This document shows positions 9,022-16,978 of a stretch of DNA of 64,000 nt, one piece after another. A program made the translations under genes and the position numbers. The DNA lies in the NCBI GenBank assembly GCA_965226245.1, contig CBDDCL010000015.1, positions 6,076,001 through 6,140,000 on the forward strand, given 5' to 3'. The notes under the pieces were generated by a model, which was not told the origin of the DNA, did not search any database, and saw only the letters and a program-made list of their open reading frames with translations. The DNA is from CBDCYS01 sp965226245. Lineage in GTDB: Bacteria; Acidobacteriota; Terriglobia; Bryobacterales; UBA6623. Each line of letters begins with the position of its first letter. The first letter of the stretch is position 1.

Positions 9022-9609
9022 TTATTTGCGTTGACGCCTCGGGTGAGCTCCCGCCTTGATTAGCGCCCCGAGCTCAGGCTCGGCAAGTCTTAGCGCCGCC
9101 AGTCCCATGCCGTCCCGGAACTCGCCTGTGCTGATCATTTTCAACAGTTGCTGGAACTCCACCAACTCAACCGTCAGGTGTTCGGTCTTTTCAGGCTTGG
9201 CGTTGCCGGGGCGAAGTCCGTGCGCCAGAAAAACGTGGCAGACTTCGTTCGATAAGCCGCAATAGACCACGTAATCGCCGAGCTTCCGCAAATGTCTTGC
9301 CGTATAGCCGGTCTCTTCGCGAAGCTCCTTGCGGGCGGCCTGCCGCACACTCAAACCTTTGGACCCGCCGCCTGGCAGCTCATAGGCGTACTCTTTGCTC
9401 GGATAGCGGTATTGCTTCACCAAGACGATGTGGCCCTGCTGTGTCACCGCAACAACCATCACGGATGCGGATGAAGAAAGGAACGAGTATGGAAACCTGT
9501 GGCCGCCGGCGACAACCTCCACCTCATGTTCTTGGAGTTGAATCCACGGGTTCTCGTAGGCGACTCGAGAGCTGATCGTTCGGAAAGGGTGTTCAGGCAC
9601 GTCCGGCAT
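9022..9609 (-). CDS. Nudix hydrolase, ADP-ribose pyrophosphatase-like
   Basis: A 195-residue protein resembling NudF/ADP-ribose pyrophosphatases, which cleave nucleoside diphosphate sugars. The N-terminal strands (WIQLQEHEVEVVAGG) and QYRYPSKEYAYELPGG are typical of that group. The Nudix box (about residues 80-102) has the catalytic core EETGY, but the upstream consensus Glu is Leu and REL reads KEL. The expected EE pair for metal binding is retained. It is divergent from the bactofilin gene, with a 69-base shared upstream region. Family assignment is secure; substrate is a guess. Confidence 0.87.
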   Translation of the reverse strand: MPDVPEHPFRTISSRVAYENPWIQLQEHEVEVVAGGHRFPYSFLSSSASVMVVAVTQQGHIVLVKQYRYPSKEYAYELPGGGSKGLSVRQAARKELREETGYTARHLRKLGDYVVYCGLSNEVCHVFLAHGLRPGNAKPEKTEHLTVELVEFQQLLKMISTGEFRDGMGLAALRLAEPELGALIKAGAHPRRQRK

Positions 9610-9678
9610 TGATGGTTCCCCAAAAGTGAAGTGAACAGGTGTACTATAGAAGTTTCACAGTACGCGCAGAGGAATACC

Positions 9679-10272
9679 ATGTGGGGAAGAAAAGAGGACC
9701 CGGCGACACCACTCGCTTCGACACCAGGAACACCGTCTGATTTGCCGCCAACCGCGACGCCGTCCCGGCCCGCTGCGGCGAGCTCGGGTGCGTCGAGCGC
9801 GGCGGGCGGGCCAGAACGGGGGCGAAACTTGGCTCAGATCGGAAAATCACTTAAGTTGAAGGGCGAGATCACGGGCAGCGAGGATCTCTATATAGACGGC
9901 CAAGTGGAAGGCACGGTCGAACTAAAGGAAAACAGTCTGACTGTGGGGCCCAACGGTAAGGTGCACGCCGACGTTTCGGCCCGTTCGATTACGATCCTCG
10001 GGCGTCTGCAGGGGAATGTTAAAGCGGGCGAGAGGATCGAGATCCGCAAGACAGGTTCGCTCGTGGGAGATTTGTCGACAGCGAGGATCGTGATCGAGGA
10101 CGGCGCTGTTTTTCGCGGCAGCATCGACATCGTCAAGCCGGGGCAGAATGCGGCGAGCGGACCGGCTGCGGCGCGGCTGGCCGTTGCGGCACAGAAGCAA
10201 ATGGGTCCGAGCACTCCGCGGATCGTGGCGGCCGCGCAGAACCCCGCCGCGCCAACGGTCCCCAAGCCGTAA
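9679..10272 (+). CDS. Bactofilin (polymer-forming cytoskeletal protein)
   Basis: Bactofilins form nucleotide-independent filaments used in cell shape, polar organisation or motility. The 197-residue protein has a disordered Pro/Ala/Ser-rich N-terminus (about residues 1-50), then a repetitive right-handed beta-helix core from GKSLKLKGEITGSEDLYIDG to DGAVFRGSIDI (about 55-150) with the characteristic hydrophobic periodicity, and a disordered Ala-rich tail. The ATG at 9679 has AGAGGA five bases upstream; an in-frame GTG at 9631 is rejected because it adds unrelated sequence. No M23 peptidase gene, a common bactofilin partner, is adjacent. Confidence 0.92.
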   Translation: MWGRKEDPATPLASTPGTPSDLPPTATPSRPAAASSGASSAAGGPERGRNLAQIGKSLKLKGEITGSEDLYIDGQVEGTVELKENSLTVGPNGKVHADVSARSITILGRLQGNVKAGERIEIRKTGSLVGDLSTARIVIEDGAVFRGSIDIVKPGQNAASGPAAARLAVAAQKQMGPSTPRIVAAAQNPAAPTVPKP

Positions 10273-10419
10273 CCGCCGCCGAAACCGCGGCCCTGGTTCG
10301 TCCCCGCACTTTGGTTCCGATCGTGTCCCGCGAGAAGGTCCGGTGTTGCTTGGACGGCTTCAGGCACACAGTGAGAGTTCAGCTCTGGTAGCAGGTTCAA
10401 CCGCGCCCCAACTCTAAAG

Positions 10420-11028
10420 ATGCTGCTTTCCTCGACTCCCAACCAGCCCGAGACCTACCGGCGGAAGAGCAACGGGCTCAGCCATTTTTTCGAGAGCTTC
10501 CCGGACCGGCCGAATCTGGAAGTCCTCGACCTGGGCGGGTTGACTCAGTCGAACGTGAACTTTCTCAGCGAACACGGTTGCAAGATCCATGCCTTGGATC
10601 TATTGGCTGACTTTGACTACTGTAAAGAGCGCCTCCCCGACCGCCAGTTCGACCCCCAAACCGCCCAGCAGTTCATCGACGAATATCTCAACTACAGCGT
10701 TGATCAGTTCGACGCCATTCTCGCGTGGGACACGCTCGAGCACCTCGACGCCGATTTGCTCAATCTGGTGGTTGCCTGGCTGGGCGAGATTTTGAGCCCT
10801 GACGGCGGCCTGCTCACCTTCTTCCACACGCAAAGCCGGGGCGAGATGGTGCGTGTCTACCGCTATCAGATAGAAGACTCCCAAGTCCTCACGCTGCAAG
10901 TCCGCCAGCAAAGAACTCTGCAGCAAACGTTTAATAACCGCAACCTCGAGCGGCTGTTCGGATCATTCCGTTCCGTAAAGTTCTTCTTGACACGAGACAG
11001 CCTGCGCGAAGTCATCGCGGTGAGGTAG
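10420..11028 (+). CDS. Class I SAM-dependent methyltransferase
   Basis: A 202-residue Rossmann-type methyltransferase. Motif I is VLDLGGLTQSN (about residues 35-45), the acidic residue after strand 2 is in IHALDLL (about 56-62), and motif IV/post-I is FDAILAWDTLEHL (about 97-109), followed by LSPDGGLLTFFHT (about 126-138). The C-terminal part (RQQRTLQQTFNNRNLERLFG) probably contributes to substrate binding. The start has only a weak Shine-Dalgarno match. Nothing in the neighbourhood identifies the substrate. The fold assignment is good; methylation target unknown. Confidence 0.83.
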   Translation: MLLSSTPNQPETYRRKSNGLSHFFESFPDRPNLEVLDLGGLTQSNVNFLSEHGCKIHALDLLADFDYCKERLPDRQFDPQTAQQFIDEYLNYSVDQFDAILAWDTLEHLDADLLNLVVAWLGEILSPDGGLLTFFHTQSRGEMVRVYRYQIEDSQVLTLQVRQQRTLQQTFNNRNLERLFGSFRSVKFFLTRDSLREVIAVR

Positions 11029-11087
11029 CCTGCGGTATCGCACCCTTTTTCATCAGGCCGCGAGGTGAAGTGGTCGTGCGCCCATCC

Positions 11088-11125
11088 CGTGCTTCGGCCG
11101 TCAGGTGGTGAGAAATGCGGGCTAG
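11088..11125 (+). repeat. Dispersed intergenic repeat, family G (copy 1)
   Basis: A 38-base segment beginning CGTGCTTCGGCCGTCAGG recurs at 33294-33331 with only a few changes. It lies in a gap between convergent genes. Confidence 0.7.
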
Positions 11126-11167
11126 CGCTAGCGCGCCCGCCCCGGAACAAGCCCGCGGAGCCCGCCG

Positions 11168-12313
11168 TCATTCCGAACCGCAGGCCGTCAGCTTCTCGGC
11201 GATTTCGGGAACACCGCAGAGCTCCCGATAGATCAAGGAAGCGAAGTGCTCGTGGCCGCTCTCGTTGTAATGCCCCGCCTCGAACATCACCGCCTTTGAT
11301 TGAATGAAGAGAGCTTCGGCTTGCGGCGGCGGCATCGCGCGAAGTGAATCGATCAAATCGACGAAGTTGATGTTCCGCTTGTCCAGCTCAGTGCGAAGCT
11401 CGGCGCGCCACCCATCCAAGCGTTCGTCCAGAGCATAGTCCAGCGACACAGGCAAGTAGACAGCGACGAGGGTGGCATTGCGGCCGGCGGTGAGTTTGGC
11501 AATCTCTTCAAATATCCTGAAGATCAGCTCTTTCAGCGTCGTATCCGCGCGCAGCGTTCGGTCGCCTAGCGGAGGAGTGGCGTACTGCCCGACGTAGAGC
11601 TTCATGAGCTGTTCGAAGGTGCGAAACTCAAACAAGAATTTTGATGCCCTCAGCGACCAGATTCTCAAATCGGATGGTTCTGGAATCGGGCTGTTTTCCA
11701 CCTCGATCGCTTGTCCATTCAGGCGCAGCTTTGGTTTCGGCATGCCCAGAAAGTCTGTGTTTCGCATGCGGTCGAAATCGAGGCCGATGAACGAGAAAAC
11801 GTGAACGTCGTGCTCAAAGCGTTCCCCATCGCGCTTGTAGCGGAGATAGATCTGATCCAAACCGTAACCATTCTGGCCCAGGTTGATGGCTTCGACTTTT
11901 GGGTCCAGGGAGCTGAGCAACTCAACCCAGGGCGAGCCGTTGCCGACGCCGTTGCCCCAGGCGAAAGAATCGCCCGTGCAGAGGACTCTCACTTTCCCCG
12001 CCGGGATTTTTTCATCAAAGTCGCGCGTGGAGCGATATCCCTGCGAGTTGATGATGAGATGCTTTCCCGGCCCGAAGGCGTCATCCATTCGCAGATTCGG
12101 CTTGCTGACCCAGCCCAGCTCGGGATCGAATTTAAAGCGCCGCGCTTCGGACATGTAAGTCCGCGTAAAGTCGACGACCTGGCTCCCAACAATCCAGGTA
12201 CTGACGCATCCTTCCATCACCAAGAAGACCAGGACGCAGCGAAAGGCGAGATCGAACACCATCCGCGGCAAGCTCTCGGGCTTGTCCTGGGACGACTTGG
12301 AAGGGCTGCTCAA
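11168..12313 (-). CDS. SGNH/GDSL-like hydrolase with N-terminal membrane anchor
   Basis: A 381-residue protein with a hydrophobic segment at about residues 20-45 (FRCVLVFLVMEGCVSTWIV), so it is probably anchored with its domain outside the cytoplasm. The SGNH nucleophile motif is LCTGDSFAWG (Ser116), the Asn block is INLGQNGYG (about 148-156), and the terminal block EAGHYNESGHEHF supplies the catalytic His, with Glu where Asp is more usual. Such proteins often remove or transfer acyl groups on cell-surface polysaccharides. The start is a TTG with GAGGA nine bases upstream; an ATG at residue 18 is an alternative. Substrate unknown. Confidence 0.82.
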   Translation of the reverse strand: MSSPSKSSQDKPESLPRMVFDLAFRCVLVFLVMEGCVSTWIVGSQVVDFTRTYMSEARRFKFDPELGWVSKPNLRMDDAFGPGKHLIINSQGYRSTRDFDEKIPAGKVRVLCTGDSFAWGNGVGNGSPWVELLSSLDPKVEAINLGQNGYGLDQIYLRYKRDGERFEHDVHVFSFIGLDFDRMRNTDFLGMPKPKLRLNGQAIEVENSPIPEPSDLRIWSLRASKFLFEFRTFEQLMKLYVGQYATPPLGDRTLRADTTLKELIFRIFEEIAKLTAGRNATLVAVYLPVSLDYALDERLDGWRAELRTELDKRNINFVDLIDSLRAMPPPQAEALFIQSKAVMFEAGHYNESGHEHFASLIYRELCGVPEIAEKLTACGSE

Positions 12314-12453
12314 GACGGGAAGTCCTCAGTGCATCAACTTCTAGGGCGAGTCACTCGTGGGCGGCCTTTTCCCAGCGCGTCGTCGCCTTTCCGGCACGCC
12401 GCGGACAAGACATCTCTATTTAGGCAAGACCGCTCTGCTATTGTCACTCGGGC

Positions 12454-13248
12454 TTATGCCCTAATCCGCTGATCGACGGTCTCTAGTGGGTTGGCATCAC
12501 GAGGGTTGGCTGGATCCCCATCCCCGCCATCCGGATCTCGGGCGGCGCGGTTGATATAAATGTTGCAGTCGTCGGCATAACGGCAAAAGCGCAGCCCGCG
12601 GTTCTCCAGTTCCCGATCCAGTGCATCCAGGTAGATGTTCGCCAGCAATGGAGACAGCGGCCCGCCTTGCGGCGTGCCCTCCTCGCTTTTGACCAGCACC
12701 CCGTTCAGCAGTACTCCGGCCCTCAAATACCGGCCTATCAATCTTAAGATCCTTTTGTCCCGAATCACTGGCGCGATCCGTCGCATCAGAATGTCGTGAT
12801 TCACATGGTCGAAGAACTTGGCGATGTCTATATCCACCACCCAGTCCTTGCCCTCGCGGACGTATCCCTGTGCCACGCGTACCGCATCATGCGCGCTCCG
12901 CCCCGGCCGAAATCCGTAGCTCGACTCGCTGAACAACGGTTCAAAGATCGGCGTCAAAACTTGCAGCAACGCTTGCTGCAGCAGCCGGTCCATCACCGTC
13001 GGGATGCCCAACAGCCGTTGGCCTCCGTGCGGTTTGGGTTTCTCTACCCGCCGCACGGGACTCGGCGTCCAGCGCCCCGCCAGCAGTTTCGCCCGGATCT
13101 TTTCACCGTGGCGTGCAAAGTGGGATTCGAGTTGTTCGGTGGTCATGCCGTCGATGCCCGCCGCGCCGCGGTTGCGTTTGACCGCCCCCAGCGCACGCCG
13201 CAGGTTCTCTTCGGCCGCCACTTGTTCCATCAGATCGTCGTGCATCAC
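12454..13248 (-). pseudogene. Group II intron reverse transcriptase, 3'-truncated
   Basis: The N-terminal half of a group II intron reverse transcriptase/maturase. Recognisable RT blocks include RRALGAVKRNRGAAGIDGM, SSYGFRPGRSAHDAV, VVDIDIAKFFDHV, GTPQGGPLSPLLANIYLD and the catalytic YADD. Homology with the second copy at 61247-62571 stops at base 12556, just after YADDCNIYI. The remaining 33 codons are unrelated, and the maturase (X) domain is missing. The protein is therefore unlikely to support splicing or mobility. In the second copy the same region is followed by about 190 further residues. Confidence 0.88.
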
Positions 13249-13803
13249 TTTCTGTCGAGAGTCTCGCGGCTCGCGCTCGGGTTCCCGCCGGCATTGGCCC
13301 GCCGCGGTTCCACCGCTTCTGCCTCCGCCTGCTCCCCGTCTCGTTCCCCCAGCGGGGAAGGACCCTGCGGTCCGGGACTCCGGGAAACCTCTTTCACGCT
13401 GTGCCAGTCGCTCCTCTAGCTTTGCTCCTTGGTCCTTCCGCCCTTTGCTCCAGCGGCATTACCCGCCTTCTCGGCTACTATGGCTTCTGCTGACTTCTCC
13501 CCCGCTCTCACGGGGGAGCTCTCCCCAGGTAAGGTGCTGATTCTGTTCCTTCGTGCCGTCCGGCTCTACCTCGCACGTCTCGTATGGATATTGGGCTTCG
13601 CGGTGGCCAGCACGCTTACCGCCCGTACGCGGCCTCTCTGCCGGTTCGTGTTCCTACAGTCGAAGTATTCGTTCCCCGCTTCCTTCGGCTTTCACCGTGC
13701 GGCTTGCGCCCCACGACTTCCGCTCTGCGGTTCCCTACGGTTACCTCCATCGGTCCCGGCAGGATCGTTTCATCCTGCTAGAATCAGCCCATGCTGGGCA
13801 CAC
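12556..13803 (-). mobile_element. Group II intron, copy 1, truncated at the 3' side
   Basis: Reading on the minus strand, the intron begins near 13803 with GTGTGCCCAGC, a GUGYG-type 5' end. About 550 bases of structured, non-coding RNA precede the RT reading frame. The segment is nearly identical to 61805-63069. The part encoding the end of the RT, domain V and domain VI is missing. The exact 5' nucleotide is inferred from the consensus start and from where the two copies begin to differ. Confidence 0.8.
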
Positions 13804-14250
13804 TGGCGCACGCATTCGTGCGTGCCGTGTCGCCATTCCTGGCGACACTGCCTCGGCGCCGGCCCCGCGGACGGTCCGATATTCTCACGCTCCGCTTCAT
13901 CACTTGACACGGCTGGTACAGTGATGGATAGAAACGGTTGAGGCGGCGCTCAGCGGGGTTCGTCGCGCTCCACAAAGCCGATCACGGGCTCAAACCTTGC
14001 AGCCGCTTCGGATTCTCGCGAAACCGGGAACGGTGGCGCCTCCAAACCTGTTCAAATCCGCTCAACAGGGGTAAAAAACGCCGAAACCCTTACATTTTCT
14101 GTAGTTTTCTGCAATTCTGATACGTAAGGGGCTGATTCAATAGACACTTACGGGATAATTTAGATTTGGCAATAACGGCCCGCAAAGGTCTGTTTCTCTC
14201 ACTTTCGGCCCGAATCGTTCCGAAGACAGCACACTTCATGCACGAAATGA
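13804..14250. other. Gap without a supported gene
   Basis: This stretch holds an 18-base hairpin (13829-13846, GTCGCCATTCCTGGCGAC) also present at the same distance from the second intron copy. It otherwise contains no open frame with protein-like composition. Bases about 14050-14220 are more AT-rich than the surroundings. Confidence 0.5.
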
Positions 14251-14274
14251 GTAACGACGGGCTCTCAGCCGGTC
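14251..14274 (+). repeat. REP hairpin upstream of the RAYT gene
   Basis: This is a 24-base GTAACGAC-GGGCTCTCAGCCGGTC element, one base different from the two copies downstream of the transposase gene. It is a short imperfect palindrome of the sort recognised by RAYT proteins. Confidence 0.75.
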
Positions 14275-14333
14275 CCACCTTGCCGGGAAATGCGCTATTC
14301 TGATGGGCAATCGACATTTGAATCCAAACCTAA

Positions 14334-14883
14334 ATGGCCTTTTACCGGCGGAAGCTGCCGCACTGGCACCCTGCGGACACTTCCATCTTTCTGACCTGGA
14401 GGCTATTCGGCTCCTTACCCGCGAACTTTTCCATTCCGCGCAACGATATCAGCGTCGGCCGCGCGTTTATTCTTGCTGATCGCCAGCTGGACCGGGCGCT
14501 GTCCGGTCCGGTGTGAGCTGAAAGACCCGCGAGTCGCGCGTCTTGTTGTAGATTCGTTGTTGTTCGGCGACCGCTCTCTACGGCAGTACGACCTGCAAGC
14601 TCATGTCGTAATGGCTAACCACGTTCACGTGTTGCTGTCACCGCGCATTAAGCTGAAAAAGATCACACAAGGCATCAAGGGCACGACTGCCCAGCGAGCT
14701 AACCGGCTGCTGAATCGTGAAGGACTGCCGTTTTGGCAGCACGAATCGTTCGACCACTGGCCGAGGAATGATTTCGAGCGCCGCCGAATCATCGGCTATA
14801 TCGAATCGAACCCCGTGAATGCTGGATTAGTTCAACGCGGTCAGGACTGGCCCTGGTCCAGCGCTGCGTCACCGGAAAAGTAA
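14334..14883 (+). pseudogene. REP-associated tyrosine transposase (RAYT), frameshifted
   Basis: A Y1/HUH single-strand transposase of the RAYT (TnpA_REP) group. The N-terminal part reads MAFYRRKLPHWHPADTSIF; the HUH motif is in VVMANHVHVLLSP; the presumed catalytic Tyr is in IIGYIESNPVNAGL. The frame breaks near 14513, where one frame ends LSGPV and the next continues ELKDPRVARLVVDSLLFG; removing one T restores a continuous protein. REP hairpins flank it on both sides (14251-14274 and 14880-14958). With the frameshift it should be inactive unless the break is a sequencing error. Confidence 0.85.
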
Positions 14884-14958
14884 CGACCGGCTCTCAGCCG
14901 GTCAAAAGCGGCCCAAGTGCAAGCAGTTTAAGCGGACCGGCTGAGAGCCGGTCGTTAC
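14880..14958. repeat. Inverted pair of REP hairpins
   Basis: GTAACGACCGGCTCTCAGCC... at 14880-14903 is repeated in exact inverted orientation at 14935-14958, with 31 bases between. Each unit is itself a short palindrome. This is the BIME-like arrangement typical next to RAYT genes. The first unit overlaps the end of the RAYT frame. Confidence 0.85.
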
Positions 14959-14994
14959 TGCGTCATCAATGCCTGACAACCTGCATCCCCAAAA

Positions 14995-15024
14995 TTGACA
15001 CCCTTTCCATCTGACTGCTAGCTT
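14995..15024 (+). promoter_or_regulatory. Possible sigma-70-type promoter before lepA
   Basis: A consensus -35 TTGACA (14995-15000) is followed after 18 bases by a weak -10 TAGCTT (15019-15024), about 40 bases before the lepA ATG. The -10 is poor, so the call is tentative. Confidence 0.3.
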
Positions 15025-15065
15025 GAATCTTAGCCTTCCTCCGCTCGCCATGCGGCCATCCCTCG

Positions 15066-16865
15066 ATGGACCCCTCCCTGATCCGAAATTTTTCGATCAT
15101 CGCGCATATTGACCACGGTAAATCGACGCTGGCGGACCGCTTGCTCGAGATGACCGAGGCGCTCTCTCATCGAGAGATGAAGCAGCAAGTGCTCGATACG
15201 ATGGATATCGAGCGCGAGCGCGGCATTACCATCAAGGCGCAAGCCGTCCGGATCAACTACCGGGCCACCGACGGCAAGGCCTACCAGCTCAACCTAATCG
15301 ATACTCCCGGGCACGTCGACTTTTCCTATGAAGTTTCACGGAGTCTCGCCGCCTGTGAAGGGGCGCTGCTTGTGGTCGACGCCGCCCAGGGAGTCGAGGC
15401 CCAGACCCTGGCCAATACCTATCTCGCACTCGACCACGAACTGGAAATCATTCCCATCATCAACAAGATTGATCTGCCCGCCGCCGATCCCGGTCGCGTG
15501 CGCGAGGAGATCGAGAGCACCATCGGACTCGATGCCACGGACGCTTTGCTCGTCAGTGCGAAATCGGGCCAAGGGGTCGCCGAAATCCTCGAGGCGATCG
15601 TCCACAGAATCCCGCCTCCCAAGGGCTCGGAGAGCGGCCCGCTGCGAGCGCTGCTTTTCGATTCCTGGTTCGACGCCTATCGCGGCGTTGTCATCCTGGT
15701 GAGGGTTCTCGACGGCAGCCTGCGCAAAGGGATGAAGATCCGCCTGTGGTCCACCGGCCGCGCCTACAGCGTCGAGGAGCTGGGGTATCGCACGCCCAAA
15801 ACCTTTCCGTGCGAGGAGCTGGCTTCGGGCGAAGTTGGCTGGGTCGTCGCCAACATCAAGGACGTAACCGAAACCAAGATCGGCGACACCATCTGTGATG
15901 ACGCCGACCCGGCGGCCGAACCCCTGGAAGGCTTCGAGGAAAGCAAGCCGATGGTCTTTGCCGGGCTTTACCCGGTGGAATCGCACGAGCATCAGTTGCT
16001 CCGCGAAGCCCTCGAAAAGCTGCAGCTCAATGACCGCTCGTTCCAGTTCGAGCCGGAAAGCTCGACCGCGCTGGGCTTCGGGTTTCGCTGCGGTTTTCTC
16101 GGCCTGCTTCACCTGGAGATCGTCCAAGAACGGCTGGAACGCGAGTTCGGCCTCAATCTCATTACTACCGCGCCGAGTGTTCGCTATCGGGTTTCGAAGG
16201 CCGGCGGCGAGGTCGTTGAAGTGGATAACCCGAGCCATTGGCCGGCCATCCAGGACATCAAAAAGATCGAGGAACCGATTTTCCTCGTCACCGTCATCAC
16301 CCCCGACGAGCATCTTGGCGGCATTCTCAAGCTATTGGACGACAAACGCGGCGAGCAGAAGGGTTTCGAGTACGTTGCGGGCAGCCGCGTAATGCTGACC
16401 TACGAAGTTCCCCTCAACGAGATCGTGCTGGATTTCTACGACCGTCTCAAGACGGTCTCCCGCGGTTATGCCTCGGTCGACTATCACTTCTCGGGATACC
16501 GCGAGTCGCCGATGGACAAGCTGGATGTGCTGATAGCAGGCGATCCCGTCGATGCGCTCTCGATGATCGTGTATCGGGAACAGGCGCACGCCCGGGGCAA
16601 AGCCTTGATCGAAAAGATGCGCAAGCTCATCCCCCGCCAAATGTTCGAAGTCGTCTTGCAGGCCGCAATCGGCAATAAGATCGTGGCCAGAGAGAGCATC
16701 GCGGCGTTGCGCAAGAACGTTACCGCGAAGTGCTACGGCGGCGATATTTCGCGCAAGCGCAAGCTGCTCGAAAAGCAAAAGGAAGGGAAAAAACGCATGA
16801 AGCGCGTGGGGCGCGTGGACATCCCGCAAGAAGCCTTCCTCGCCGTGCTGCGGGTATCGAAGTGA
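15066..16865 (+). CDS. lepA: Elongation factor 4 (LepA)
   Basis: LepA/EF4 is a ribosome-bound translational GTPase that affects initiation and recovery of stalled or mistranslocated ribosomes. The 599-residue length is normal. The G1 loop is AHIDHGKS (13-20), the switch region is ERERGITIKAQAV, G3 is DTPGHVDF, and G4 is INKIDLPAADP. The C-terminal LepA-specific domain ends KKRMKRVGRVDIPQEAFLAVL. There is no good Shine-Dalgarno sequence. It appears to be a single transcription unit between the RAYT remnant and the IS4-type element. Confidence 0.97.
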   Translation: MDPSLIRNFSIIAHIDHGKSTLADRLLEMTEALSHREMKQQVLDTMDIERERGITIKAQAVRINYRATDGKAYQLNLIDTPGHVDFSYEVSRSLAACEGALLVVDAAQGVEAQTLANTYLALDHELEIIPIINKIDLPAADPGRVREEIESTIGLDATDALLVSAKSGQGVAEILEAIVHRIPPPKGSESGPLRALLFDSWFDAYRGVVILVRVLDGSLRKGMKIRLWSTGRAYSVEELGYRTPKTFPCEELASGEVGWVVANIKDVTETKIGDTICDDADPAAEPLEGFEESKPMVFAGLYPVESHEHQLLREALEKLQLNDRSFQFEPESSTALGFGFRCGFLGLLHLEIVQERLEREFGLNLITTAPSVRYRVSKAGGEVVEVDNPSHWPAIQDIKKIEEPIFLVTVITPDEHLGGILKLLDDKRGEQKGFEYVAGSRVMLTYEVPLNEIVLDFYDRLKTVSRGYASVDYHFSGYRESPMDKLDVLIAGDPVDALSMIVYREQAHARGKALIEKMRKLIPRQMFEVVLQAAIGNKIVARESIAALRKNVTAKCYGGDISRKRKLLEKQKEGKKRMKRVGRVDIPQEAFLAVLRVSK

Positions 16866-16889
16866 TCAGCGGCGGCCTGCTTGAAAAAC

Positions 16890-16932
16890 TTTCAGCCGGC
16901 CGGACAGAGGCGTGGACGGAAGTCCACGCTCC
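16890..16932 (+). repeat. Dispersed palindromic repeat, family B (copy 1)
   Basis: TTCAGCCGGCCGGACAGAGG followed by a GTGGAC/GTCCAC hairpin. Related copies are at 46581-46622 in the same orientation and 35179-35220 in the opposite one. Confidence 0.75.
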
Positions 16933-16938
16933 GGGCGT

Positions 16939-16960
16939 CGGGCGTAGCACGCTACGCCCC
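16939..16960. repeat. 22-base palindromic repeat at the left edge of the IS
   Basis: CGGGCGTAG...CTACGCCCC, a near-perfect palindrome, directly abuts the left inverted repeat of the insertion sequence. The identical 22 bases directly abut the right end (18891-18912). The same palindrome also occurs alone at 55216-55237 and 55499-55520. Confidence 0.85.
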
Positions 16961-16978
16961 CTGGAGTTTCTACATTTT

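Noticed and set aside
12454..13248. Reverse transcriptase as part of a diversity-generating retroelement or retron
   Set aside because: The second copy has a maturase X domain, domain V and domain VI; no template/variable repeat or retron RNA was seen.
13429..13941. Open frame opposite the intron RNA, also present at 62695-63333
   Set aside because: It is conserved between copies only because the intron is; it lies antisense to structured intron RNA and has no domain.
14090..14317. 75-codon frame on the minus strand upstream of the RAYT gene
   Set aside because: It runs through a REP unit, with no Shine-Dalgarno and no similarity to a known fold.
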